Assembly (NCBI GenBank): GCA_902363395.1
Contig: CABIZZ010000001.1
Span: 1 to 64,000, forward strand
From: Streptococcaceae bacterium
GTDB taxonomy: Bacteria; Bacillota; Bacilli; Lactobacillales; Streptococcaceae
DNA: 64,000 nt
Direction: 5' to 3'
Shown here: positions 50,175-59,796 of the stretch, piece by piece
Layout of the letters: every line of letters begins with the position of its first letter
How positions within the stretch are numbered: the stretch's first letter is position 1
Notes under the pieces: generated by a model
The model's database searches: none
What the model was told of the DNA's origin: nothing
The model's input: the letters and a program-made list of their open reading frames with translations, nothing else
Program-made: the position numbers and the translations under genes

Positions 50175-52328
50175 ATGGGATTTAAGAAAAAACATTATCG
50201 CCAACAAGTTGATATGAGAGACTGCGGTGTTGCAGCTTTGGCCATGGTCTTTGGCTACTATGGCTCATACTATTCTTTAGCTAGTCTGCGGGAGAAGGCA
50301 AAAACGACTGCAGATGGAACGACCGCCTTAGGTCTGGTCAAGGTGGCTGAGGAGTTGGGTTTTGAGACACGCGCCTTCCGAGCAGATCGCACACTTTTTG
50401 ACTTGGAAGGAGTGAGCTATCCCTTGATTGTTCACGTGATCAAGGATGGGCGTCTCCCTCATTATTACGTAGTCTATAAGAAAGATAAAAAGCATCTTTA
50501 CATAGCCGATCCAGATCCAAAGGTAAAGATGACCAAATTGACGATCGAGGAGTTTGAAAAGGAATGGACAGGGATTGTCATCGCCTTGGCTCCGACTCCA
50601 GCCTATCAACCGAGTAAAGAAAAGAAAAATGGACTCCTAGATTTTGTCCCTCTTTTGTTTAAACAGCGGCAATTGGTTCTGCATATTGTTCTTGCAACGT
50701 TATTGGTAACCCTCATCAATATTGTGGGTTCTTACTACTTACAATCGATTATTGATACCTATGTGCCTGATCAGATGAAGCAGACGCTGAGTGTGATTTC
50801 ACTAGGGTTGATTGTAGTTTACATCTTACAGCAGGTCCTGACCTATGCGCAAGATTACTTGCTTCTTGTTTTAGGCCAACGCTTGTCTATTGATGTCATT
50901 CTGTCCTATATTAAGCATGTTTTTCAGTTGCCTATGAGTTTCTTTGCGACTCGACGGACAGGAGAAGTTGTGTCACGTTTTACAGATGCCAACCGCATTA
51001 TCGATGCTCTGGCTAGTACACTGCTTTCAATCTTTTTGGATCTGTCTATTGTTTTGATTTTATCAGTAGTCCTGTTTAGCCAAAACGCTCACCTCTTTTT
51101 CTTGACCATTCTCTTGCTACCGATTTATGCGGTCATTATTTTTGCCTTTATGAAGCCTTTTGAGCGCTTAAATAATGAAACCATGGAAGCCAATAGTGTC
51201 TTGTCTTCTTCTATCATCGAAGATATCAACGGGATTGAAACTATCAAGTCTCTTACCAGTGAGCGGAGTCGCTATCAAAAGATTGACTCAGAATTTGTAG
51301 ACTATCTCAAGAAGTCCTTTGCCATGAGCAAGGCGGAGAGTCTACAAAAGGGGCTCAAACACTTGGCCCAATTGATTTTGAATGTCTTGGTCTTGTGGTT
51401 GGGAGCTCATTTGGTCATGAAGCAAGAATTGAGCTTGGGGCAGTTGATCACCTACAATACTCTCCTTGTTTATTTCACAGGCCCTTTAGAGAACTTGATC
51501 AACCTCCAAACCAAACTTCAAGCAGCCCGAGTGGCCAATACCCGTCTGAATGAAGTCTATTTGATAGACTCTGAGTTCGCAGAGAAGAAGCCTCTTCAAG
51601 ATCGTGATGCTCTCGATGGTGATCTGGTTTTTGAAGGAGTAGACTACAAATACGGTTTTGGGGCTAACGTTCTTACTGATATCAGTCTCACAATCAAAAA
51701 AGGGAGCAAGGTAAGTTTTGTTGGTATTTCAGGTTCTGGAAAAACCACGCTAGCAAAGATGATGGTGAATTTCTACCAACCCAATAAAGGGACGATTCGC
51801 CTGGGAGGAACGGATATCCAGCAAGTGGATAAGACCTTGCTCCGCCAGCAAATCAATTATTTACCCCAGCAGCCCTATGTCTTTAATGGTACGATTTTAG
51901 AGAACTTGTTACTGGGAGCGCGGGAAGGAACTAGTCAGGAAGATATCTTGCGCGCTGTTGAAATCGCAGGAATTCGAGAAGACATTGAGCGTATGCCCCT
52001 CAATTACCAAACAGAATTGACTACGGATGGCATGGGAATCTCTGGTGGTCAACGGCAGCGGATTGCCTTGGCGCGTGCCTTATTAACGGACGCTCCGATT
52101 CTGATCTTGGATGAAGCGACCAGCAGCCTGGATATCTTGACGGAGAAGAAAATTGTGGACCGCTTGATGGCCTTAGACAAAACGATTATCTTTATCGCCC
52201 ATCGGTTAACGATTGCAGAACGGTCTGAAAAAGTCTTCCTCATGGACCAAGGTCGTCTGAAGGAAGAAGGAAGCCATGAAGAATTACTGAAAAAGAATGG
52301 CTATTACAGCCATTTGGTTACTTGTTAA
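50175..52328 (+). CDS. comA: competence peptide exporter/processing protease ComA
   Basis: ComA is an ABC transporter that removes the double-glycine leader of ComC and exports the mature peptide. The 717-residue protein has an N-terminal C39 peptidase domain with Cys17 (RDCGVAAL), His96 (LPHYYVV) and Asp112 (ADPDP). These are followed by about six membrane helices (about 160-430) and an ATPase with Walker A GISGSGKTT, signature ISGGQRQR and LDEATSSLD. The length and residue positions match pneumococcal ComA. The start is ATG at 50175, and an in-frame TTG at 50160 is rejected. A ComE-type site lies upstream and comB 30 nt downstream. Confidence 0.95.
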   Translation: MGFKKKHYRQQVDMRDCGVAALAMVFGYYGSYYSLASLREKAKTTADGTTALGLVKVAEELGFETRAFRADRTLFDLEGVSYPLIVHVIKDGRLPHYYVVYKKDKKHLYIADPDPKVKMTKLTIEEFEKEWTGIVIALAPTPAYQPSKEKKNGLLDFVPLLFKQRQLVLHIVLATLLVTLINIVGSYYLQSIIDTYVPDQMKQTLSVISLGLIVVYILQQVLTYAQDYLLLVLGQRLSIDVILSYIKHVFQLPMSFFATRRTGEVVSRFTDANRIIDALASTLLSIFLDLSIVLILSVVLFSQNAHLFFLTILLLPIYAVIIFAFMKPFERLNNETMEANSVLSSSIIEDINGIETIKSLTSERSRYQKIDSEFVDYLKKSFAMSKAESLQKGLKHLAQLILNVLVLWLGAHLVMKQELSLGQLITYNTLLVYFTGPLENLINLQTKLQAARVANTRLNEVYLIDSEFAEKKPLQDRDALDGDLVFEGVDYKYGFGANVLTDISLTIKKGSKVSFVGISGSGKTTLAKMMVNFYQPNKGTIRLGGTDIQQVDKTLLRQQINYLPQQPYVFNGTILENLLLGAREGTSQEDILRAVEIAGIREDIERMPLNYQTELTTDGMGISGGQRQRIALARALLTDAPILILDEATSSLDILTEKKIVDRLMALDKTIIFIAHRLTIAERSEKVFLMDQGRLKEEGSHEELLKKNGYYSHLVTC

Positions 52329-52358
52329 GAGAGGACTAGGAGAAAAAAAGAAAGTATG

Positions 52359-53717
52359 ATGAACGAAAAATATTTTGAAAGTGCAGAATTCTATCAGAAA
52401 CGTTTCCACAATTTTGCTAGTTTATGGGTGGTCCCTTGTTTTCTTTTACTACTATTTGTTGTCGGTTTCTCTGTATTTGCCAAGAAGGAAGTGACCTTGT
52501 CTAGTCGTGGGACGATTGAAGCTACACGCGTGGTGGACCAAATCCAGTCAACGAGTAATTCTCCCATTCAAGTCAACCATTTGAAGGAAAATAAAGAGAT
52601 TAAGAAGGGAGAAATCTTGGTAGAATACCAAGAGGATCAGGAAAAACAACAAGGAATGAGCTTAACGCAACAGCTCGACCTCTTAAAGAAACAGGAGGAA
52701 CAATTAAAATTGTTGAAAACGAGCATTGAGACCGGGGAGAGCCAGTTTACAGGAACTGAGCATTTTGGGTATGACCAGCTGTTTAAGGATTATCAGCAAC
52801 AAATAGCGATTCTCCAAGCGCAAGCCCATCAACAAAATGCAACCATTGCTTCTCAAAATGCCAGTGCAAGTTCCAGTCAAGCGGAAATTGGCCAAGCAAT
52901 CCAAGACCAAGAGAAGCGATTAGCTGATTACCATAGTCTAAAATCAGCTCTACTAGAAGGAAGAAGTTTGGATGCGACTCATCCACTTTATTCTCTCTAC
53001 CAGAGTTATGCTCAGCAACCACATGGAGAAGAAAACGCTCAAGCACAAGCTTCTTTTATCAGTCAGCTAGATAGTCAAATCCAGCAGTTAGAGGCGAGTA
53101 TTTCTAATTATCGCATCCAATATGCGGGATCTGGAAGCCAACAAGCTTTTTCGACCAGCTTAGATAGTCAAATAGCCTCCCTGAAAGCTCAACAGCTAAG
53201 TAAGGTTGGACAAGATTTACTGCTTCTTTCTCAGCAAATTGCAGATTTAGACAGTAAGTTAAAAACACAAGAAAATCTTCTTCAGAAGACTCGGATTCTA
53301 GCCAAGGATGAAGGGGTGATTCATTTGAATGATGAAACAAAAGGAGCGAGTATTGTAGCGGAAGGTACTCCTTTGGCTCAAGTTTATCCACTCATTCAGA
53401 AAGAAAAAGAAGTCAAGATTGTCACCTATATTCCTTCAAAAGATATAGCAACGATTCATGTAGGCGATCGGATTCGCTTTAGCACACAGGGAAGTAAACA
53501 AAAACCAATTACGCTAGAGGCCCGTATTAGCTCAATTGCTTCGAGTGCCACTCGGACAGAACAGGGGAACTTTTTCAAAATAGAGGGAGTTCTTCGTCTC
53601 AAGGATCAGGAGGCCAAACTCCTACGATACGGTTTGGAAGGGAAGTGTGTCCTAATCACAGGAGAAAAATCATACTTCAGTTTCTTTGTGGATCAATTTT
53701 TAGGAGCAGGGAACTAA
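52359..53717 (+). CDS. comB: competence peptide export accessory protein ComB
   Basis: ComB is the accessory (HlyD-like) component that works with ComA. The 452 residues include an N-terminal SAEFYQKRFHNF block, a membrane helix (about 25-45), a long Gln-rich coiled coil (about 95-320), and a C-terminal beta-barrel-like part. It shares many blocks with pneumococcal ComB. An ATG one codon upstream is equally possible. It is the last gene of the comAB unit. Confidence 0.94.
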   Translation: MNEKYFESAEFYQKRFHNFASLWVVPCFLLLLFVVGFSVFAKKEVTLSSRGTIEATRVVDQIQSTSNSPIQVNHLKENKEIKKGEILVEYQEDQEKQQGMSLTQQLDLLKKQEEQLKLLKTSIETGESQFTGTEHFGYDQLFKDYQQQIAILQAQAHQQNATIASQNASASSSQAEIGQAIQDQEKRLADYHSLKSALLEGRSLDATHPLYSLYQSYAQQPHGEENAQAQASFISQLDSQIQQLEASISNYRIQYAGSGSQQAFSTSLDSQIASLKAQQLSKVGQDLLLLSQQIADLDSKLKTQENLLQKTRILAKDEGVIHLNDETKGASIVAEGTPLAQVYPLIQKEKEVKIVTYIPSKDIATIHVGDRIRFSTQGSKQKPITLEARISSIASSATRTEQGNFFKIEGVLRLKDQEAKLLRYGLEGKCVLITGEKSYFSFFVDQFLGAGN

Positions 53718-53734
53718 AGAAACATAACATAAAA

Positions 53735-53911
53735 GAGGCTGGGACAAAAGTCCTAGCCTCTCAATTATTTTGGGATTGTTGAGCAAGACGCAGTGGTTGA
53801 GTGGGCTCTACCACGCTGATTTCATCAGCTTTTACAGCCCTACTCAACTGTGCGGAGGTGGGACGACGAAATCGAATTCTAACGAATTACCGATTTCTGT
53901 CCCACTCTCTT
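53735..53911. repeat. intergenic repeat-like element with nested inverted repeats
   Basis: Outer arms (AGAGGCTGGGACAAAAGT and the inverse-type GATTTCTGTCCCACTCTCTTT) enclose a long imperfect hairpin (GAGTGGGCTC...GCTGAT / ATCAGC...AGCCCTACTC). It lies between the converging comB and tetR genes. I recall this GGGACAAAAG/TGTCCCA-type sequence as frequent between genes in oral streptococci, but only one copy is in this window. It may act as a bidirectional terminator. Confidence 0.65.
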
Positions 53912-54448
53912 TTATTCCAGCATTTTTAATAGGAAGTCCGCCATTTGTTGGGGGCTTTCTTTTTGCCCACGGGCCACCCACATTTGACAGACTCCAAAGA
54001 AGGCATTGGTGAGGTAGACGGAACTATAGTCTCTTTCGATTTCGGTCAAAGATCGATGGCCGTAACGCTCTTGCAAGCTATCGACTAGTAGAACTTGTAG
54101 CTTGTGCCGCAAGAAGGATTGAATTTCTTTTGTCCCATTCTCGGTTAGAAGGACAGCAAAGAGGGGCTCCTTGGTGAGAAATTCGAAAACTTCGGTAACA
54201 GCTTGGTGTTTATCATCTTGTTGTTTGTCGAAGATGTATTCGACTTTGTGGAAAAATTCCTGTTGGTAGCGCTCGATCATATCGTACTTATCACGGTAGT
54301 GGGTATAGAAGCTACTCCGGCTGATACCAGCCTCTTTTGCCAACTGAACAGTTGAAATCTCATCAAAGGACTCCCTATGAAGCAGGTCAACCATAGCTTC
54401 CTGGATGATCCGTTTTGTTTTTATTCGCTTGTTGCTTTCGGTAACCAT
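53912..54448 (-). CDS. TetR/AcrR-family regulator
   Basis: The 178-residue protein has an N-terminal TetR helix-turn-helix (about 10-55, STVQLAKEAGISRSSFYTHYRDK) and a helical ligand domain of unknown specificity. It is divergent from the YhgE/Pip gene, and the 135-bp gap holds two oppositely oriented copies of a TGTGTATAA motif. It probably represses the membrane protein gene and itself. Confidence 0.9.
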   Translation of the reverse strand: MVTESNKRIKTKRIIQEAMVDLLHRESFDEISTVQLAKEAGISRSSFYTHYRDKYDMIERYQQEFFHKVEYIFDKQQDDKHQAVTEVFEFLTKEPLFAVLLTENGTKEIQSFLRHKLQVLLVDSLQERYGHRSLTEIERDYSSVYLTNAFFGVCQMWVARGQKESPQQMADFLLKMLE

Positions 54449-54475
54449 TCTAGTCTCCCTCTTTTATATACAAAA

Positions 54476-54569
54476 TTATACACAGTGTCCAAAAATGATT
54501 TTTTTAACTTGCGGTTTTTAAAAAGAACTGTATAATCAATTATATTAAAAAATTAGACAATGTGTATAA
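54476..54569. promoter_or_regulatory. putative TetR operators between tetR and the YhgE gene
   Basis: TTATACACAGTGTCC (54476-54490) and AGACAATGTGTATAA (54555-54569) are inverted copies of one another with three mismatches. They flank the divergent promoter region, and the second lies just before the YhgE ribosome binding site. Confidence 0.7.
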
Positions 54570-54583
54570 AAAGGAGACAAAAA

Positions 54584-57379
54584 ATGTTTAAGGAATGGAA
54601 AGCGATTTTTAGGAAACCGACCTTTATCGTTGTGATGATCGGGGTTGCCTTGATACCAGCTCTCTACAATGTGATCTTTCTATCCTCTATGTGGGATCCT
54701 TATGGCAAGGTTTCCGACCTGCCAGTAGCAGTTGTCAATCAAGACCAGCCAGCTCGTTATCAGGAAGAAGAATTGACAATCGGAAAAGACATGGTGTCCA
54801 ATTTTGAGAAAAGTGACGCCCTAGATTTTCATATTGTCGATGAAAAAGCAGCTAAAGAGGGGTTGGAAAAGGGTGATTACTATATGGTGGTGACCTTGCC
54901 TAAGGATCTATCTGCTAAAGCTGCTTCTATCTTAACCAATCACCCAGAACAGATGACCATTGCCTACCAAACATCTAGTGGACATAGCTTTATTGCTGGT
55001 AAGATGAGTGATTCAGCCATGATAAAAATCCAGCAAACCGTTGCTAGTAATGTCACTCAAACCTATACCAGCGCTCTTTTCGAAAAGATGGGAAGTTTGA
55101 AGACAGGGATGGGAACAGCAGCGGAAGGAAGCCAGAAATTAGCGACCGGTGCTGGTCAGCTAAAAGAGGGTGGACAGACCCTGACAGACCATTTGACCAC
55201 CTTGTCCAATTCGAGTCTGACTTTTTCAAATGGGGCACAGACTCTTAGCACTGGTCTCTTGGCCTACACCAATGGAGTTGGCCAATTAGGAACTGGTCTT
55301 CATCAAATGCAGGAAAAAGTTCCGACTCTCGTGTCGGGAGTTGGGCGACTTCATGATGGCTTTACAACCTTTAGTAGTGGTTTGACGACCTATACGTCGG
55401 GAGTTGGACAACTGGGAAATGGTTTAAACCAAATGGCTAGTCAAACGCCTCAGTTGGCCTCTGGAATTGGCCAATTGCATACAGGGATGACGACTCTCTC
55501 AACGGGGCTTACTACCTATACAAAGGGAGTCAGTCAGTTGAATGTTGGCGCTAGTAATTTGATGGCTGGCCTCACCAGCTATAGCTCAGGGCTTGCTACT
55601 CTCAGTGGTGGAGCTAGTCAATTAAGCGGCCAATCGGAAGCATTAAGAAATGGAGTGTCTCAGTTAGAGACAGGTATTCAAACCTTATCCACACAACTCA
55701 CTCCGCAACCAAATCAGCAAGAGCAACTTGCCCAATTAACAGCAGGCCTCACCCAATTAAATGAAGCTATTCAGAACACGAGCGGGGATACCAGTCAATT
55801 CAGCACAGCTTTGGCAACCATCGCCACCTCTGCTCAAGGGATTTCAGCAGCAGCACAGGCTGACCGCAATTCGGTGCTAGCAAATCTTCAAGCTACTGCT
55901 GCCTATCAATCGATGACAGCTGAGCAACAGGCAGAAATGACGGCTGCTGTCTCTGCTACTTCAAGTAGCACGGAGACTGCTGCTCAAGCGATTTTAACCA
56001 CTGTTCAAGGCTTGCAAGAAAGCTTAACAACCGAGAGTCCCTTGGCCACAGTAAAAGAAAGTGCCAACCAGATCTTGCCAACAGCTTCGTCTACCTTGAA
56101 TACACTTTCAACTAGCTTGAGCTCCGTGCAGACAGCAGTGACAGAGCAACTTCTCCCAGCTAGCCAAACCCTTAGCCAGGGAGTTCAACTCTATACAACA
56201 GGGGTGGATCAGTTAGCCGGTGGAGCTAGTCAGCTTACGGGCAATAGCAATAGCTTGATTGCAGGAGCTACTCAATTGAGTGCGGGGACAAATCAGCTGG
56301 AGCAGAAATCTGGTGACTTGGTAACGGGAAGTAATCAACTAGCAGTAGGATTGGGAGACCTAAATGGGAAAATGCCAACTCTGACTGCTGGAATGAATCA
56401 ATTAGCTTCAGGAGCCAACCAATTGACTAGTAAGTCTAGTGAATTAACAACAGGCGCTGGATTGCTAGCTAGCGGGATCGGTCAATTAAATGGTCAAACA
56501 CCGGTTTTGGCTAGCGGTGTTGATCAACTGGTATCAGGAGTCGATCAGTTATCGGATAAATCAGGTCAGTTACTATCAGGTTCTCAGAAATTGGCGGATG
56601 GTGCAGCTAAGATAGCTGATGGCTCTGGTCAATTAGCGGCAGGAGGTCAGGTTCTTGTCGGAGGCTTGGGTAATCTCCAAACAGGTAGTCAGAATCTTAG
56701 TCAAGGCTTGAGTTCAGCTAAGGACCAACTAAATAGCGCTAGCACTGAAAAAGAAAATGCAAGCGTATTGTCAGATCCAATCACTCTTTCGAAGGCAGAC
56801 CATGACAATGTTTCAGTGAATGGAGTGGGTATGGCGCCTTATATGATATCCGTTGCCCTTTTCGTCGCGGCTCTTTCTACCAATATGATTTTCGCAAAAT
56901 TGCCATCTGGGCGTCATCCAGAAAGTCGTTGGGCTTGGTTTAAAGCGAGATTGGAAGTGAACGGGATGATTGCGGCCTTGGCTGGTGTTCTGGTCTATGG
57001 AGCAGTTCACTTGCTAGGACTGGCAGCAAATCATGAAGGCTTGACCCTCTTCCTCTGTGTGCTAGGAAGTGTGACCTTCATGTCCGTGGTAACCGCCTTA
57101 ACGACATGGAACAACAAGGTCGGAGCATTTATATCTTTGATTCTCTTGCTCCTTCAACTGGCTTCTAGTGCAGGGACTTATCCGCTTGCCCTCACCAATC
57201 GTTTCTTCCAAACTATTCATCCACTGTTGCCAATGAGTTATACCGTATCGGGATTAAGGGAAACCATTTCCTTATCTGGTCAGATAGGTGGGCAAGTCAC
57301 CTTCCTTACCCTAGTTTTGGGCTTGTGTATTGGTCTAGGAATGATGGCCTATCAACCTCAAAAGATGGAAGAAGACTAA
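54584..57379 (+). CDS. YhgE/Pip-domain membrane protein (EsaA/YueB-like architecture)
   Basis: The 931-residue protein has one membrane helix near the N terminus (about 13-33), a very long extracytoplasmic region made of degenerate repeats with the pattern GxxQLxxG/TGxxQL (about 190-740), and about five C-terminal helices (about 755-925). Related proteins include phage-infection protein Pip and EsaA/YueB of type VII secretion. No other type VII gene is present. It is divergent from, and probably repressed by, the TetR regulator. The ATG at 54584 has AAGGAG upstream. Confidence 0.88.
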   Translation: MFKEWKAIFRKPTFIVVMIGVALIPALYNVIFLSSMWDPYGKVSDLPVAVVNQDQPARYQEEELTIGKDMVSNFEKSDALDFHIVDEKAAKEGLEKGDYYMVVTLPKDLSAKAASILTNHPEQMTIAYQTSSGHSFIAGKMSDSAMIKIQQTVASNVTQTYTSALFEKMGSLKTGMGTAAEGSQKLATGAGQLKEGGQTLTDHLTTLSNSSLTFSNGAQTLSTGLLAYTNGVGQLGTGLHQMQEKVPTLVSGVGRLHDGFTTFSSGLTTYTSGVGQLGNGLNQMASQTPQLASGIGQLHTGMTTLSTGLTTYTKGVSQLNVGASNLMAGLTSYSSGLATLSGGASQLSGQSEALRNGVSQLETGIQTLSTQLTPQPNQQEQLAQLTAGLTQLNEAIQNTSGDTSQFSTALATIATSAQGISAAAQADRNSVLANLQATAAYQSMTAEQQAEMTAAVSATSSSTETAAQAILTTVQGLQESLTTESPLATVKESANQILPTASSTLNTLSTSLSSVQTAVTEQLLPASQTLSQGVQLYTTGVDQLAGGASQLTGNSNSLIAGATQLSAGTNQLEQKSGDLVTGSNQLAVGLGDLNGKMPTLTAGMNQLASGANQLTSKSSELTTGAGLLASGIGQLNGQTPVLASGVDQLVSGVDQLSDKSGQLLSGSQKLADGAAKIADGSGQLAAGGQVLVGGLGNLQTGSQNLSQGLSSAKDQLNSASTEKENASVLSDPITLSKADHDNVSVNGVGMAPYMISVALFVAALSTNMIFAKLPSGRHPESRWAWFKARLEVNGMIAALAGVLVYGAVHLLGLAANHEGLTLFLCVLGSVTFMSVVTALTTWNNKVGAFISLILLLLQLASSAGTYPLALTNRFFQTIHPLLPMSYTVSGLRETISLSGQIGGQVTFLTLVLGLCIGLGMMAYQPQKMEED

Positions 57380-57394
57380 GCTTCCTCTATCTAA

Positions 57395-57410
57395 AGTTTC
57401 ATGTGAAACA
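57395..57410. other. degenerate parS-like site
   Basis: AGTTTCATGTGAAACA differs from the parS 16-mer at two positions, one in the central CACGTG. It lies just after the YhgE stop codon, 41 kb from oriC. Confidence 0.55.
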
Positions 57411-57440
57411 AAGCCCTCTTCTCAATAGAGAAGAGGGCTT
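57411..57440. terminator. bidirectional terminator after the YhgE gene
   Basis: AAGCCCTCTTCTC / GAGAAGAGGGCTT hairpin with T run, between converging genes. Confidence 0.9.
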
Positions 57441-57444
57441 TTTC

Positions 57445-58113
57445 TTAGTTAAAATAAAGCACTTCTGGATTTGGAGTGATGTAGATAAGGTTATCTTCTT
57501 TGAAGACCAGCTGTACTTGGCCCTGTTTGTAGATATAAACCGTATAGGTTTGACCGAACTTAGTGGCTTGAGCGATATCGATCGCACCAGCCCAAAAAGC
57601 ACGAAGCTGTTCATCTGTTAAGTGTCCCTCTTGATAGAGTTTCACGAGGTTTTCCCGTTCCTTTTCTGAGAAGGTTTCGACCAGATACTTTGGGTCGTTA
57701 AGGACATTTTCAGGTTCCCCAAGAATTTTTTGCACAAAATTTTTGGTATAGCCTTCGTAATCCGGTGTTGCTGCTTCTAATGTATCACCATCTTTTCTAT
57801 AGTAAACGACAGAATCGCCTGTTGCATAGATCTTGTCTGTTGGGGCTTCGCTAGCATTGGCAGGGAGATCCTCCATTTTTTTGCTAGAGCTGGTTTCCGT
57901 CTTAGACTCTTTCTTTTCTTTGTTCGAAGAGCTAGTTTTAGATGATTTTTTAGACGATGAGCCTTCTTTTTCACTTTTCTCTTGTTTTTTAGAAGAGGCA
58001 CGAGAGCTCGTTTCTTCCGGTTTGAAATGTGATTGAAAATCAGACATACAGGCTGTCAAGAAGAAAAGGCTCAAAAGGAGCGTTGCAAGGAGAGTGATTT
58101 TTTTAGACATCAT
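57445..58113 (-). CDS. lipoprotein of unknown function with Ser/Lys-rich linker
   Basis: The 222-residue protein has a lipoprotein signal peptide ending in LTAC (Cys at about 21), a low-complexity Ser/Lys/Glu linker (about 35-85) likely to span the wall, and a C-terminal domain of about 130 residues. I cannot place the C-terminal domain with confidence. It may belong to a streptococcal DUF such as DUF4947. It stands alone, between the YhgE terminator and the beta-helix gene. Confidence 0.75.
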   Translation of the reverse strand: MMSKKITLLATLLLSLFFLTACMSDFQSHFKPEETSSRASSKKQEKSEKEGSSSKKSSKTSSSNKEKKESKTETSSSKKMEDLPANASEAPTDKIYATGDSVVYYRKDGDTLEAATPDYEGYTKNFVQKILGEPENVLNDPKYLVETFSEKERENLVKLYQEGHLTDEQLRAFWAGAIDIAQATKFGQTYTVYIYKQGQVQLVFKEDNLIYITPNPEVLYFN

Positions 58114-58327
58114 ATAAATCCCTTTCTAATCATAGAGCGCTATTTCTTCTATTGTACACTATAAAAGCTTGGAAAGCACGAAAAAACAGGAGAGAGCTTG
58201 TACGAAGTAGGTATTCATACAAATTTTCTCTCCTGTAAGGGTCAGCTCCTTGTGATCTCATTTGAAGCGAGGGAGTCGTCTTTTAATAACTCTGGTGTGC
58301 TTCAGTTAGTGGCCTTGGAAGAAGGGT

Positions 58328-59569
58328 TTAGCGTCCACCAGGCCCACCAGGTCCACCGCCTTGAGGTCCGCCACCTCCGGGAGCACCACCGCCTCCAGGC
58401 ATGGAGTTGACAATTTCTGTTTGTTTTTCACCGTTGATATAGATGTCTCCGCTAGTGTAGGTAGCTGTTCCATCAAAGTCGAATCCAGATTGACCCGTTA
58501 ATTTAATGGTTCCTCCAGTAATAGTGATATTTCCATTCGAATCAATTGGATCGGTATCACCTTGGCCGACTTCAACGTTTAGGGTTCCGCCATTCATGGT
58601 GAAGAAAATTTCATCTTGGTTGGCATTGGCGTTGGCAGCATTGACACCGTCATCGGTTGCATAGATGGTGATATCCCCTCCGTTGATGGTGATCGATTTT
58701 CCTTCAAGCCCTTCGACAGACTCGGTTACCTCATAGGTTCCGCTATCGATGACCAGATCACCAGAAGCATGGATGCCATCATCCCCAGCTGAAATGGTCA
58801 TGGTATTGTCAGACAGATACATGGTTCCGACAGAAGTATCTTCATCATTGTCCACCTTGACTGCATCTTCATCTGCATCGATAGTCATGATCGTGCCAGT
58901 GATATTGAGTTCATCATTGACGTTGAAGGCATCTCCAACAGCCGTGATCTTATAGGTTCCACCTGTGATGTGGAGGGTATCATTGGCCTTAATCCCGTTG
59001 TTCTTCTTGGCATCAATGTTGAGTGTACCTGAACCATTGATGGTAAGGTCGCCTTTAGAGAAAATGACCGCATCGGCATCTTCATCATTGTTTGAACTTG
59101 AATCAGATAGGGTATTGGTCGTGCCCTCCGCTAGAGTCAGGTAAACATGTCCTGCTTTCGTAGCAGAGATTGGGGCGTTGGTGTTGGTCATGGTAACGCC
59201 TTTCAAGATGATGTGGACATCATCTGAGTCACCTGCTTCAACCTTGATTTGAACCCCATCGGATTCACCAGAGATGACATAGGTTCCGCCCTTCGAGATG
59301 GTCACGGTGGATCCAGAAACGGCTACGCCGTCACCTGATACAGTTGCAGAAGATCCAGACAGTTTTACAGTAGAGGCTGTACTTTCATCATAAGAAGTGT
59401 CCTTGTCCTTATCTGTAAAATAGTTGGCGTTGGTTGCTTTATTAGTAGTAGCGGTTGTTTGGGCGGTATTGTTTGTTGTAGCTGATTGAGATGACGCTTG
59501 GGTACAAGCTGTCAGTAAGGTGAGGGTCGCGGCCCCCGTTAATAAGAATTTCCATTTGTTTGATTTCAT
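58328..59569 (-). CDS. surface lipoprotein with parallel beta-helix (Cthe_2159-like carbohydrate-binding domain)
   Basis: The 413-residue protein has a lipoprotein signal (LLTACTQ) and a Thr/Asn/Ala-rich linker. A long run of ISGG/ITGGT-type repeats rich in Asp follows (about 70-390), as in Cthe_2159/DUF4353 beta-helix domains. The C terminus is a Gly/Pro-rich GGGGAPGGGG tail. Related domains bind acidic polysaccharide. It is divergent from the VTC-DUF4956 pair, with a 227-bp shared promoter region. Such genes often occur together. Confidence 0.8.
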   Translation of the reverse strand: MKSNKWKFLLTGAATLTLLTACTQASSQSATTNNTAQTTATTNKATNANYFTDKDKDTSYDESTASTVKLSGSSATVSGDGVAVSGSTVTISKGGTYVISGESDGVQIKVEAGDSDDVHIILKGVTMTNTNAPISATKAGHVYLTLAEGTTNTLSDSSSNNDEDADAVIFSKGDLTINGSGTLNIDAKKNNGIKANDTLHITGGTYKITAVGDAFNVNDELNITGTIMTIDADEDAVKVDNDEDTSVGTMYLSDNTMTISAGDDGIHASGDLVIDSGTYEVTESVEGLEGKSITINGGDITIYATDDGVNAANANANQDEIFFTMNGGTLNVEVGQGDTDPIDSNGNITITGGTIKLTGQSGFDFDGTATYTSGDIYINGEKQTEIVNSMPGGGGAPGGGGPQGGGPGGPGGR

Positions 59570-59796
59570 GAGCTTTTCCTCTCGTTCCATTGATATGCTC
59601 CTAGTCTAAAGTTGCTAGCTGAAAGTTTCCTAAAGTTTTTCTGAAAGGAACCTTAACTTTAGTTTTCTTTAAGTTTGGCTTAATGAAAGCTTAAGAAAAG
59701 GCCACTAAACTAAGGAACAAGTAAAGCGACTCGTGGCTTTGCAACAAAAACGATAAAGAAAATGACCGACTTTTTATAGAACAAAAGGAGAAAAAC

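Noticed and set aside
50175..53717. Reading of the C39 exporter pair as a bacteriocin (Blp-type) exporter
   Set aside because: The protein lengths, ComA Cys17/His96/Asp112 positions, ComB blocks and the ComE-type site all favour ComAB. No bacteriocin genes are adjacent.
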